DNA of 64,000 nucleotides from Streptomyces sp. QL37. Lineage in GTDB: Bacteria; Actinomycetota; Actinomycetes; Streptomycetales; Streptomycetaceae. The notes under the pieces were generated by a model. The model saw only the letters and a program-made list of their open reading frames with translations, was not told the DNA's origin and did not search any database. Shown here in pieces: positions 24,929 to 33,325 of this stretch. The stretch lies in the NCBI RefSeq assembly GCF_002941025.1, contig NZ_PTJS01000001.1:434001-498000 (forward strand). Direction: 5' to 3'. The position numbers and the translations under genes were made by a program. Numbering within the stretch: the first letter of the stretch is position 1; each line of letters begins with the position of its first letter.

Positions 24929-26245
24929 TCACTGGGCGGCCAGCGCGTCCTGGACGGTCTGCATGAACTGCTCGGGCTTCATGCTCCCGGCCACCAGGCC
25001 GGCGGCGTTGGTCTGACTCACGGTGGTGGCCTTGGTGCTGAACAGAGCCTCGAACCACAGGACGTTCTGCTTGGACGTGCTGATGGTCTCGCGAACCTGA
25101 GTGGTGACCTCGTTGGCGTCCTTCACCTCGGTGTTCACCTTGAAGCCGGAGATGGAGCCGTGGTCCTTGAGCGCGGTGGCGCCGTAGTTCTTGGCGATGC
25201 AGGACGCCCAGGCGCCGGTCTTCTTGTCGAAGGACTTCGCGCCGAGGGTGATGCCGAGGCCGACGTTGGAGGGGTACTGGTCGATGGAACCCTTGCCGCC
25301 GGCGACAGCGGGGAAAGGCATGAAGCCGACGTTCTCCGCGCCGACCTTGTTCTGCTTCGCGTCGGAGACGTTGGCCAGCGCCCAGCTGCCCATGTAGAAC
25401 ATGGCGGCCTTGCCGTTGAGGAACTGGTTCATCGCGGTGTCGTAGTCGATCGAGCCGACGCCCTGGCCGAAGTACCCCTTCTTGCCCAGGGCCGCGACTT
25501 CTTCTGCGGCCTTCACGTACTCCGGGCCGGTGAGCTTCGCCTTGCCGTCGGCCACCTTCTGGAGGGCATCGGGACCCAGGCTGCGGTAGAGGTAGGTGCT
25601 CACCAGGCGGGTGATAGGCCACCCCTGCTGACCGGAGGCGGAGAAGGGCTGAACCTTCTCGCCGTCCAGCTTCGCTGCGGCGGCCACCAGCTCGTCCCAG
25701 GTGCCCGGCACGGCTATGCCGTTCTCCTGGAAGAGCTTCTTGTTGTAGAAGATGCCCTCGATGTTGTACTCGTACGGCAACACCTCGACCTTGCCGCCGT
25801 ACAACGCCTTGATCGTGGAGACGGCGGCAGGCTCCAACTGGTCCAGCACGCCGAGCGACTTGAGCTCCTTCTCAAGGTCGGCGACCTTGCCCGACTTCGC
25901 CAACTGCTGCGTCAACGCCGGAGCGTTGCCCGCAGCGAACTGCACCGGCAGGGCGTCCTGGCCGGCCAGCAGCTGCAGCTTCTGGTCGAGGCTGGCCTGC
26001 GGGACGGTCTCCACCTTCAGCGGCAGTGCGTCGTTCGCCGACTTGCACGCACCTTTGGACATGGTGGTCAGGGCGGTCTTGACGGTGGTGTTCTCGGTGA
26101 CGCTCAGGTAGCTGAATTCCTTGGGCGCGGCAGAGGATCCGCCGCCGCCACCGCCGCAGGCGGTGGTGAGCAGTGCCAGTGAGGCGGTGCCGGCTGTGAA
26201 CAGGCTCAGACGCGCACGACGAACGTGGGGCATGCGAAGGGACAC
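24929..26245 (-). CDS. Extracellular sugar-binding lipoprotein, CUT1 type
   Basis: A 438-residue binding protein. The lipobox TACGG follows a short hydrophobic signal. Landmarks: NIEGIFYNKKLFQENGI near residue 160, GWPITRLVSTYLYRSLG near 205, MNQFLNGKAAMFYMGSWAL near 265. The GTG start has GGGAG 5 bases upstream; an ATG four codons in lacks a ribosome site. It is the first gene of the transporter-rhamnosidase operon and faces the LacI regulator gene across a 252-bp region with repeated TGTAAC half-sites. Confidence 0.9.
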   Translation of the reverse strand: MSLRMPHVRRARLSLFTAGTASLALLTTACGGGGGGSSAAPKEFSYLSVTENTTVKTALTTMSKGACKSANDALPLKVETVPQASLDQKLQLLAGQDALPVQFAAGNAPALTQQLAKSGKVADLEKELKSLGVLDQLEPAAVSTIKALYGGKVEVLPYEYNIEGIFYNKKLFQENGIAVPGTWDELVAAAAKLDGEKVQPFSASGQQGWPITRLVSTYLYRSLGPDALQKVADGKAKLTGPEYVKAAEEVAALGKKGYFGQGVGSIDYDTAMNQFLNGKAAMFYMGSWALANVSDAKQNKVGAENVGFMPFPAVAGGKGSIDQYPSNVGLGITLGAKSFDKKTGAWASCIAKNYGATALKDHGSISGFKVNTEVKDANEVTTQVRETISTSKQNVLWFEALFSTKATTVSQTNAAGLVAGSMKPEQFMQTVQDALAAQ

Positions 26246-26333
26246 GGAGACTCCCGGAGGTCTTTGAGAGAGGGCGAGGAACGGCGAGCGGCGCTCAGGA
26301 AGGGAAACGAGTCCAACCGCGCAGAAGACTGTG

Positions 26334-26468
26334 TGTAACGTTCTCCACCACGAAGTGGGCAACACCCTGCACCGCTCGCAGGCATCCGTCAAGACACAGA
26401 GCTGTAACACCGAAGTGCGAACCAGTAGCCTTGCGGTCATCCAGAGGTCACTATGTAGACCGTTACAC
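26334..26468. promoter_or_regulatory. Candidate LacI-type operators in the divergent promoter region
   Basis: Three related half-sites lie between the binding-protein and LacI genes: TGTAACGTT at 26334-26342, TGTAACAC at 26403-26410 and the reverse form CGTTACAC at 26461-26468. The outer pair are mutually inverted. They are reasonable targets for the adjacent LacI protein controlling both directions, but no single perfect palindrome is present. Confidence 0.45.
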
Positions 26469-26497
26469 CCACGCCAACGAAATCCGGAGTGCTGACG

Positions 26498-27547
26498 ATG
26501 GGCAGGCCTGCCGCACCCAAGCAGAACAAACGCGTGACCATCACCGACGTCGCCCGGCACGCAGGCGTGTCCGTCGCCGCGGTCTCCAAGGTGCTGCGCA
26601 ACGCCTACGGCGTGAGCCCCGGCATGCAGGAGAAAGTTCGGGCGTCCATCGCCGAACTGAGCTATCGCCCCCAGGCAGCGGCTCGGGGGATGCGGGGTCG
26701 GACATACACGATCGGCGTGCTGCTGGACAACGTCCGCAATGCCTTCTTCGCGGACATCCTCGACGGCATCCAGGAGGAGCTCCGCACCAGCGAGTACACG
26801 GTGCTGATCGGCGCGGCCGGCTTCGACCCGGACGAGCAGGCGAAGACGATCCGTTCGATGGTCGACCGCCAGATGGACGGCCTGATTCTCATCGCTCCGG
26901 GGACCTCGCGCGCCGAGGTGCTGGCGACGGCGGCGGCCACACCGACTGTGGTCATCGGCCATCACGACGGCACCGACGCCCATGACTCGGTGGTCGACGC
27001 CGACGACGCCGGAGCAGGGCTGGTGGTGGACCATCTGGTGGCGCTCGGCCACCGGGACATCGCTCTGGTGTCGGCCCCCGGCACCAAGTCCAATCAGTGG
27101 AAGCGCACCCCGGAGGTCGTCCTGACCGCCGGCTACCGCGCTGCCATGGAACGCCACGGTCTCGCCGAGCACGTGCAGGTCCATAACGCCGCATACTCCG
27201 ACGAAGGAGGCTTCAAGGCCGGCATGACCCTGCTGACCGCCGAGCGCCGGCCGACGGCTGTCATGACCGGCGCCGATGTCGCGGCTCTGGGCATCTACCG
27301 GGCGGCCCACGAACTCGGGCTGCGTATCCCGGACGATCTGTCGCTCGTCGGTTACAACAACACGGCCTTGGCCGCCCTGGCCCCCGTCCAGCTGACCAGC
27401 GTCGACCAGGCCGGGCGCACCATGGGCTCCTCCGCCGCCCGTATGCTGATCGAGCGCGTGGAGGGCCGACGCGACAGGGCCATGCAGACCTCCATGACAC
27501 CGCGACTGGTGGTGCGTGGCAGCACTGCCGCCCCCAGTGGCAGTTAG
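26498..27547 (+). CDS. LacI-family regulator of the sugar island
   Basis: A 349-residue regulator. The HTH ITDVARHAGVSVAAVSKVLR (about residues 13-32) is followed by the hinge helix YRPQAAARGMRGR. The periplasmic-binding-like domain includes IGVLLDNVRNAFFADILDGIQ and a C-terminal RLVVRGST. The ATG has GGAG 9 bases upstream; a GTG three codons earlier is less likely. Divergent orientation to the transporter operon argues that it represses that operon until a sugar is bound. Confidence 0.9.
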   Translation: MGRPAAPKQNKRVTITDVARHAGVSVAAVSKVLRNAYGVSPGMQEKVRASIAELSYRPQAAARGMRGRTYTIGVLLDNVRNAFFADILDGIQEELRTSEYTVLIGAAGFDPDEQAKTIRSMVDRQMDGLILIAPGTSRAEVLATAAATPTVVIGHHDGTDAHDSVVDADDAGAGLVVDHLVALGHRDIALVSAPGTKSNQWKRTPEVVLTAGYRAAMERHGLAEHVQVHNAAYSDEGGFKAGMTLLTAERRPTAVMTGADVAALGIYRAAHELGLRIPDDLSLVGYNNTALAALAPVQLTSVDQAGRTMGSSAARMLIERVEGRRDRAMQTSMTPRLVVRGSTAAPSGS

Positions 27548-27619
27548 GCCGGGGATGGAAGCGGGCCTGCCGTGCACTCTCCGACGGGTCTTGAACCAAG
27601 GCTCATACAGAGGATTCTG

Positions 27620-28657
27620 ATGAACCATGAGAATGCTGCGCGCCGCAGAGTGGGCATAAAGGATGTCGCGCGGGAGGCCGACGTTTCTCTCGGCACCGTT
27701 TCCAACGTGCTCAATCGCCCGGAACTCGTGGCTGGGCCCACACGAGCCCGTGTACTGGCCGTCATCGACTCGTTGGGCTACGTAAGAACCGAAGGAGCCC
27801 GGCAACTGCATGGATGGGCGGCCCGTGTCCTCGCAGTTCTCGTGCCAGATCTGGCTCACCCGTTCTTCACCGCCCTGGCCATAGGCGTGGAACAGGCCGC
27901 CCGCGAGGCCGACCTCGGTGTGATGGTCTGCACCGGCACCCGCGACCCCGAAGAGGAGACGCGCCATCTCTCCCTGATCACCTCGCACCGGATCCGAGGT
28001 GCCGTGCTGACCTCCGGAGAGGCCGTCGGGCGCACCGCGGCTGCCTTCCGGCGGAATGCTGTTCCCTTCGTCGTTGCCGACCAGTACGGCTCCCAGCCCG
28101 GCGCCTGCTCCGTCGGCATCGACGATGTGGCGGGTGGGCACGCTGCGGTACGCCACTTGATCGACCAGGGACACCGCTCCATCGCCTATGTCAGCGGTCC
28201 GGACCTCCAGCAGGCACGGGACCGCCACAGGGGTGCCGTCACCGCCGTCACCCAGGCCGGGCTCCAGCTCACAGCCCTGAGGGAGCTCTCCTGTGCGGAC
28301 CTCACCGTGGGTGCGGGTAAGGACGCCGGGCACCGCATCCTCGGGCTCCCCCACCGCCCCTCCGCCGTCTTCTGCGCCAACGATCTGCTTGCCCTGGGCG
28401 TACTCCAGGCACTGTACGAAGCCGGGCTGAAGGTGCCGGAGGATCTTGCGGTGGTCGGCTACGACGACATCGAATTCGCCGCGTCCGCCGTCGTCCCGCT
28501 CACCTCGGTGCGACGGCCTGCCGTGGCGATGGGTCGGCAGGCCGGCCGTCTGCTCGTCGAGGAGACGACCCGCGGCGCCGGCCACGAACACGCCCACGTC
28601 GTTCTGCAACCGGAACTGGTCGTGCGCCGGTCGACCCTGGCCGTGCCAGCGCGGTGA
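27620..28657 (+). CDS. Second LacI-family regulator
   Basis: A 345-residue regulator with HTH IKDVAREADVSLGTVSNVLNRPE near residue 12, and the sugar-binding core VLVPDLAHPFFTALAIGVEQ near 67 and VFCANDLLALGVLQALYEAG near 252. The ATG at 27620 has AGAGG 6 bases upstream. It follows the first LacI gene by 72 bases in the same direction and converges with the MFS gene. Its target could be the same island, the orphan binding protein/GH3 unit, or the MFS transporter. Confidence 0.9.
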   Translation: MNHENAARRRVGIKDVAREADVSLGTVSNVLNRPELVAGPTRARVLAVIDSLGYVRTEGARQLHGWAARVLAVLVPDLAHPFFTALAIGVEQAAREADLGVMVCTGTRDPEEETRHLSLITSHRIRGAVLTSGEAVGRTAAAFRRNAVPFVVADQYGSQPGACSVGIDDVAGGHAAVRHLIDQGHRSIAYVSGPDLQQARDRHRGAVTAVTQAGLQLTALRELSCADLTVGAGKDAGHRILGLPHRPSAVFCANDLLALGVLQALYEAGLKVPEDLAVVGYDDIEFAASAVVPLTSVRRPAVAMGRQAGRLLVEETTRGAGHEHAHVVLQPELVVRRSTLAVPAR

Positions 28658-28667
28658 CTCGGACCGG

Positions 28668-29909
28668 TCAGGGCTGTTCAGGAGCATGGTGATGCAGCTG
28701 CGGCGTACGGCGGGTAAAGGGCACCAGGGCGGCCGAGACCAGCAGGGTGACCAGTCCGAGTAGTCCGACAGCCGATGCCAGGTCGCCCAGAACTCCCTTG
28801 CCGCCCAGGAGCACCAGCGGGCAGAGGAACTCACCGAGGAAGAACGCCGCCGTCCACAGGCCTGTACCGCGCCCTCGGTCGGCGAAGTCGAGCCGGGACA
28901 TCGCCAGGGTCAGCAGCGAGGGCAGAAGCAGCCCCGTCCCGACGCAGTTCACCACGGCGCCCACAATCAGCAAGGGGAGGTTGTCGGCGGTCCCCATGAC
29001 GAGGAAGCCCGCGGCACACAACAAGAAGAGTGCCGGCAGTCGGCGTCGCGGCCGGTCGGTGAGCCGGGTGAAGACAATCGAGCCGACCACGGTGGCGGCG
29101 CTGGCGATCGCCGTGACCGCTCCGATGACGCCGGTGGAGTCCACGCCCACGTCGTCGAGGAGGTAGGACATCTCCACAGGAACGGCGTAGAAGACGACCG
29201 CGCCGAACACGGTCAGCAGGCACAGGCCGGCCATGCGGCGTACGGGAAAGGGCCGGCGCTCGGCTTCGGCCCGCTTCTCCCCCGCCGCGCGCTCGGCGCC
29301 GGGCGCCGGCGCCGGCAGCGCCCGGGCCATGACGGGGGCGAGCAGCAGACCCACCGCGTACAGCCAGAAGGGTGCACGCCAGCTGACCGCCCCGAGAACA
29401 CCTCCGAACACGAAGAAGACGGTGGCGGATGCCGACGCGCACATCGTCTGCAGGGCGAGATAGCGGTCACGGATCCCACCGGTGTAGTAGTCACCGATCA
29501 GGGTGGTGCAGCAGGTCATGACAGCGGCCTCCGCGATGCCCAGCAGCACGCGGCTGGCCACGATGCCGTGCAGGGAGTCCAGCCACAGCGGCACAGTGCC
29601 GAACACCGTGTACAAGACCGTCGCCACGACCAGCAAGCGTTTCCGGCCGAGCCGGTCGACGATGAGGCCTGCGAACGGGGCGAGGAGAGCCAGTGACAGC
29701 GCCGGGACCGTCAGCACCAGGGGGACCAGTGCAGCGTTGCCCGGTACGCCCTCGAAGTGGTCCTGCATACGAGGCAGAACCGGAGCCAGCAGCACTGCGC
29801 CGAGGATGGGCAGACAACTGCCGGCCATCAGCAGAGCAGCCGGCAGCCTGCCCGCGACGGTCGGGTGGTCGTCGCGCTCACGGGCAGGCGGGTCAGCAAA
29901 AACCGGCAT
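28668..29909 (-). CDS. MFS transporter, DHA1-like
   Basis: A 413-residue major facilitator with twelve predicted helices. The loop-2 signature is GLIVDRLGRKRLL near residue 80, and a charged, alanine/glutamate-rich central loop (PAPGAERAAGEKRAEAERR) separates the halves. A histidine-rich LHHHAPEQP ends the protein. The substrate cannot be read from the sequence; drug or small-metabolite efflux is usual for this group. A CATGGC-N9-GCCATG dyad lies about 75 bases upstream. Confidence 0.82.
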   Translation of the reverse strand: MPVFADPPARERDDHPTVAGRLPAALLMAGSCLPILGAVLLAPVLPRMQDHFEGVPGNAALVPLVLTVPALSLALLAPFAGLIVDRLGRKRLLVVATVLYTVFGTVPLWLDSLHGIVASRVLLGIAEAAVMTCCTTLIGDYYTGGIRDRYLALQTMCASASATVFFVFGGVLGAVSWRAPFWLYAVGLLLAPVMARALPAPAPGAERAAGEKRAEAERRPFPVRRMAGLCLLTVFGAVVFYAVPVEMSYLLDDVGVDSTGVIGAVTAIASAATVVGSIVFTRLTDRPRRRLPALFLLCAAGFLVMGTADNLPLLIVGAVVNCVGTGLLLPSLLTLAMSRLDFADRGRGTGLWTAAFFLGEFLCPLVLLGGKGVLGDLASAVGLLGLVTLLVSAALVPFTRRTPQLHHHAPEQP

Positions 29910-29983
29910 GGCGGCACTCCAGGATGCGAGGCGGGAAGAGTGCGCCGTAAAGCGGGCGAGTCCGGTTGCCGGAGATCTCGGCG

Positions 29984-30073
29984 CATGGCGCGTTATGTGC
30001 CATGACTATGCGGTTCCGGCGCTGCACTGCCCACCCCTCACGCGATCCAAGTTTCGGATGACGTCGATCCAAG
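29984..30073. promoter_or_regulatory. Dyad and direct repeats upstream of the MFS gene
   Basis: CATGGC (29984-29989) and GCCATG (29999-30004) form a 6-bp dyad with 9-base spacer. Further out, GATCCAAG occurs at 30044-30051 and again at 30066-30073, exactly 22 bases apart (two helical turns). Either set could bind a regulator. No gene lies in 29910-30135. Confidence 0.35.
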
Positions 30074-30135
30074 CCGTGGATGGCGCGATGTTCCCCCGGC
30101 CAGGTTTCACCGGTGGCCGCAGGGACGCACCCGCA

Positions 30136-30474
30136 TCAGTCCGAGATCGGCGCCTCGGGCGCGCCAGCCACGAGGGTGAACTCACGCTTCTCGCGGCCCG
30201 GATCGAAGTCGGCGTGGCTCGCGAAGAGGCCTTACATCACCTCGTAGGCGGTGGAGGCGCGGTGCAGGAGAACTTGGCCGAGGGCGGTGAGTTCGTAGTG
30301 GCCGCCGACCCAGGCGAGCAGATCGTCGCCGAAGTGGCGGCGCAACCCGGGCCAGGGAAGCACTCATCGCGGGCTGGCTGAGCCCTACGCGCTCCCCAGC
30401 GCGGGTGACGTTGCGCTCCGCGAGAGGGCATGCAGAGCGACTACGAGATTGCGATCGAGACGGGCCAGATTCAC
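30136..30474 (-). pseudogene. LysR-family regulator, broken and truncated
   Basis: Reading across frames gives a recognisable LysR N-terminus: VNLARLDRNLVVALHAL, then LAERNVTRAGERVGLSQPAM (the HTH), then LRRHFGDDLLAWVGGHYEL. Two single-base frameshifts (near 30424, one base lost; near 30347, one gained) and an in-frame TAA after YEVM break it. A short piece resembling the start of the effector domain (FDPGREKREFTL) follows and the rest is missing. It is divergent from the SDR operon, the usual LysR arrangement, so that operon has probably lost its original regulator. Confidence 0.75.
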
Positions 30475-30522
30475 GACACTTCCCCTTGCGGTATGGCGCC
30501 GACCAGGCAGGAATAAATGCAG

Positions 30523-30539
30523 TGGATGGCAACCATCCA
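30523..30539. promoter_or_regulatory. Second copy of TGGATGG-N3-CCATCCA
   Basis: A perfect 7-bp dyad with 3-base centre located between the LysR remnant and the SDR operon. Arms and spacing are identical to 20268-20284; only the centre differs (CAA here, AGG there). It is a likely operator for a regulator common to both regions. Confidence 0.5.
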
Positions 30540-30602
30540 TCGAATCGATTTCCGTGATCCCGGGTGCTGGGTTCAGATTAGTCACACCGCAATCAGGAGG
30601 AC

Positions 30603-30725
30603 ATGTTCGTGAAATCTGCATCCGCGTCCGCGCTGTTTGCCGGGCCGTTCGCCCTGGCCGTGGTGCCCCGTACCGGGCCTATTCCCCTGCCGGCCGGTAG
30701 GCGCCGCACCCGGGAGCGGTCGTGA
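30603..30725 (+). CDS. Possible 40-residue peptide coupled to the SDR gene
   Basis: A 40-codon ORF with an excellent AGGAGG site before the ATG; its TGA overlaps the GTG of the SDR gene. The sequence (MFVKSASASALFAGPFALAV then an arginine-rich end) looks like a truncated signal-like peptide. It may be a leader that delivers ribosomes to the SDR gene or the stump of a deleted gene. Confidence 0.35.
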   Translation: MFVKSASASALFAGPFALAVVPRTGPIPLPAGRRRTRERS

Positions 30726-31477
30726 CCGGCCCGCGCCCCACGGGTCTGCGCGGCAAGGTGGTGGTCGTCACCGGCGCGGCCCGTGGTCAGGGCGCTGCCG
30801 AGGCCACCGCTCTTGCCCACGAAGGCGCTCACGTCATCGCCACGGATGTCGAACCCGGGGACGGCTGCCGCGGCCTGGACGTCACCAGCGAGCAGGACTG
30901 GGCCGAACTCGCCGCCGAACTGCGGGAGACGTACGGGCAGGTGCACGGCCTGGTCAACAACGCCGGGATCACCTGGCGTGCCCGTGTGGGCGATGTGAGC
31001 CCCGATGCCATGGCGCGCGTCCACGCGGTCAACGTCACCGGCCCTCTTCTGGGCATCCAGCACCTCATGCCCCTGATGCCCCCGGGCTCCTCCATCGTGA
31101 ACGTCGGCTCCTCCGCGGCCCTCACCGCCCCTTACCCGGTCGCGTACACGACCAGTAAGTGGGCGCTGCGGGGACTTTCGAAGACGGCAGCCCTGGAGCT
31201 CGGCCCTCGCGGTATCCGTGTCAACACGGTCCATCCCGGCTACATCGAGACGGAGATGACCGCCTCGGCCGCCCCGGCCTTTCGTGAGACCAACATCCGC
31301 GAGACCCCGCTGGGGCGTACCGGAAGCGTCGACGAGGTGGCTCCGCTGGTGGTCTTCCTGATGTCCGACCAGGCGTCGTTCATCACCGGAGCCGAGATCC
31401 CCGTCGACGGGGGACTCACCGCGCACGGCGGCGTCAAGTCCGTATCCGACGCCCTGCGCCCCGAGGCCGCGGAGTAA
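30722..31477 (+). CDS. Short-chain dehydrogenase/reductase
   Basis: A 251-residue classical SDR. The cofactor motif TGAARGQGAAEA is near residue 18, NNAG near 79, the catalytic Ser in NVGSSAAL near 127 and YTTSK near 141. An acidic residue after the second strand (IATDVEP) suggests NAD(H). The GTG start overlaps the preceding small ORF. It precedes a broken SDR and the CoA-transferase pair and could oxidise a hydroxyacyl or alicyclic-alcohol intermediate; the substrate is not evident. Confidence 0.86.
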   Translation: MTGPRPTGLRGKVVVVTGAARGQGAAEATALAHEGAHVIATDVEPGDGCRGLDVTSEQDWAELAAELRETYGQVHGLVNNAGITWRARVGDVSPDAMARVHAVNVTGPLLGIQHLMPLMPPGSSIVNVGSSAALTAPYPVAYTTSKWALRGLSKTAALELGPRGIRVNTVHPGYIETEMTASAAPAFRETNIRETPLGRTGSVDEVAPLVVFLMSDQASFITGAEIPVDGGLTAHGGVKSVSDALRPEAAE

Positions 31478-31478
31478 A

Positions 31479-31740
31479 CCGGCTCGAAGGCAAGGTGGCT
31501 CTAATCTCCGGCACCGCCCGAGGCCAGGGGCAGGCACGGCTCTGCGCTTCGCCACCGAAGGCGCGCTGGCTTTTGGAGGTGACCTGCTGCACGCACACGG
31601 TCGGCTGGGCACTCCCGCCGACGTCGTCAACGCAGCCGCCTTCCTCACTTCCCACCAGGCCTCGTACCTCACGGGAGCCAACCTCGTCGTCGACGGCGGT
31701 GGTCCACGATCCTGCCCGGCGCCATCACATCAAGGAATCA
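31479..31740 (+). pseudogene. Second SDR, internally deleted remnant
   Basis: The first codons read RLEGKVALISGTARGQGQ, a typical SDR N-terminus with the cofactor glycines. After scrambled frames, the end reads LGTPADVVNAAAFLTSHQ and SYLTGANLVVDGGG, a typical SDR C-terminus. About 150 middle residues are missing. It lies directly behind an intact SDR, so it is the relic of a tandem pair. Confidence 0.7.
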
Positions 31741-31745
31741 CGCAC

Positions 31746-32504
31746 GTGAACAAAGTCAGCGACAGCGCCGCCGAGGCGGTTGCCGACATCCCCTCCGGTG
31801 CCTCACTCGCCGTAGGCGGTTTCGGACTCTCCGGTATTCCTGATGTCCTCATCGACGCCCTGTACAAGCAAGGGGCGGCCGGACTGAAGGTCGTCTCCAA
31901 CAATTGCGGCGTGGACGGCCGCGGCCTGGGCGTCCTGCTCGCCGCAGGACGCATCGCCCGCGTCACCGGCTCCTACGTGGGCGAGAACAAGGAGTTCGCC
32001 CGTCAGTACCTCAGCGGAGAGCTCGAGGTGGAGTTGACCCCCCAGGGCACGCTCGCCGAGCGCCTGCGGGCCGGCGGTGCAGGTATTCCCGCCTTCTATA
32101 CTCCAGCCGGCGTCGGCACCCAGGTGGCGGAGGGTGGCCTTCCCTGGCGCTACGCACCCGGGGGAGGCCCGGTCGCCGTCGCCTCACCGCCCAAGGAAAT
32201 CCGGGACTTCTCAGGGCGGCCGTACCTCCTGGAACACGGCATCACCACCGACTTCGCCCTCGTCCGGGCATGGCGCGGTGACCGGCACGGCAACCTCGTC
32301 TTCCGCCGGGCCGCCGCCAACTTCAACCCTCTCGCCGCCATGGCCGGCCGCGTCACCATCGCCGAAGTCGAGGAACTGATCGAACCCGGCGAGCTGGCAC
32401 CCGACAAGGTTCACCTGCCTGGCATCTACGTGCAGAGGATCGTGGAACTCACCCCCGAACAAGCCGCTGACAAACGTATCGAGAAGAGAACGGTGAGCAA
32501 CTGA
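31746..32504 (+). CDS. 3-oxoacid CoA-transferase, subunit A
   Basis: A 252-residue alpha subunit. The glycine motif [10 protein letters not shown] is near residue 23; [15 protein letters not shown] and [22 protein letters not shown] are family hallmarks. With subunit B it moves CoA from succinyl-CoA to a 3-oxo acid (3-oxoadipate or acetoacetate). The GTG start has AAGGAA 8 bases upstream. Its stop and the next start share one base (TGATG). Confidence 0.9.
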   Translation: MNKVSDSAAEAVADIPSGASLAVGGFGLSGIPDVLIDALYKQGAAGLKVVSNNCGVDGRGLGVLLAAGRIARVTGSYVGENKEFARQYLSGELEVELTPQGTLAERLRAGGAGIPAFYTPAGVGTQVAEGGLPWRYAPGGGPVAVASPPKEIRDFSGRPYLLEHGITTDFALVRAWRGDRHGNLVFRRAAANFNPLAAMAGRVTIAEVEELIEPGELAPDKVHLPGIYVQRIVELTPEQAADKRIEKRTVSN

Positions 32505-33154
32505 TGCCCTGGACCCGTGAACAGATGGCCTCCCGCGCAGCCGAAGAACTCACTGACGGCTCCTACGTCAACCTGGGCATCGGCCTCCCCACCCTCATAC
32601 CCGGCTACCTCCCGCCCGGGGTCCAGGTCGTGCTCCACTCAGAGAACGGCATCCTCGGCACCGGCCCCTACCCCACCGAAGACGAGGTCGACCCGGATCT
32701 CATCAACGCCGGGAAGGAGACGGTCACCGTCCTGCCCGGCGCCTCCTTCTTCGACTCCGCTCTCTCCTTCGGCATGATCCGCGGCGGCCATATCGACACC
32801 GCCGTCCTCGGCTCCATGCAGGTGTCGGCCCACGGCGACCTCGCCAACTGGATGATCCCCGGCAAGATGGTCAAGGGCATGGGCGGCGCCATGGACCTGG
32901 TCCACGGCGCCCGTCGCGTCATCGTCCTCATGGAACACACCGCCAAGGACGGCAGCCCCAAGATCGTGCAGGAGTGCACTCTGCCCCTCACCGGTCGGCA
33001 ATGTGTGCACCGCATCATCACCGATCTCGGCGTACTGGATGTCACCGCCCGCGGCCTCGCCCTAGTCGAAACGGCCCCGGGCGTCACCTTCGCGGACATC
33101 ACCGCATACACCGACGCTCCTGTGCACGCGGACAGCCACACGGCCGCATGTTGA
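32504..33154 (+). CDS. 3-oxoacid CoA-transferase, subunit B
   Basis: A 216-residue beta subunit. The catalytic glutamate is Glu47 in [11 protein letters not shown], which forms the CoA thioester intermediate. [23 protein letters not shown] and [13 protein letters not shown] are conserved family regions. Overlap with subunit A ensures equal translation. Whether the acceptor is 3-oxoadipate or acetoacetate cannot be decided from the sequence; the aromatic context favours a ring-cleavage-derived acid, although gentisate cleavage itself does not need this step. Confidence 0.9.
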   Translation: MPWTREQMASRAAEELTDGSYVNLGIGLPTLIPGYLPPGVQVVLHSENGILGTGPYPTEDEVDPDLINAGKETVTVLPGASFFDSALSFGMIRGGHIDTAVLGSMQVSAHGDLANWMIPGKMVKGMGGAMDLVHGARRVIVLMEHTAKDGSPKIVQECTLPLTGRQCVHRIITDLGVLDVTARGLALVETAPGVTFADITAYTDAPVHADSHTAAC

Positions 33155-33203
33155 GCGCACGAACCTGAGCCGCGTCCCCTGCTGACCTTTCTCAGCGAAA
33201 CCG

Positions 33204-33266
33204 TTGACACCGGGGTAACACCCTCGCAATATGATCCGTACACCAATGATTAGCGTACTGATCATT
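33204..33266 (+). promoter_or_regulatory. Promoter and operator of the gentisate genes
   Basis: TTGACA at 33204-33209 and CAATAT at 33227-33232 are 17 bases apart, a good vegetative promoter. Just downstream, AATGAT (33245-33250) and ATCATT (33261-33266) form a dyad with 10-base spacer, placed where a repressor would block transcription. The adjacent MarR or IclR protein is the likely ligand. Confidence 0.6.
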
Positions 33267-33325
33267 CTGGGTGGCGCTTCTCGTCGCCCCATCGGTGTCC
33301 TCCACTTCCCTGCCAAGGAGGCCAT

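Noticed and set aside
26246..28834. Minus-strand extension fusing the sugar-binding protein to about 860 extra residues
   Set aside because: The extra part is antisense to two convincing LacI genes. The lipoprotein signal and ribosome site define the true start at 26245.
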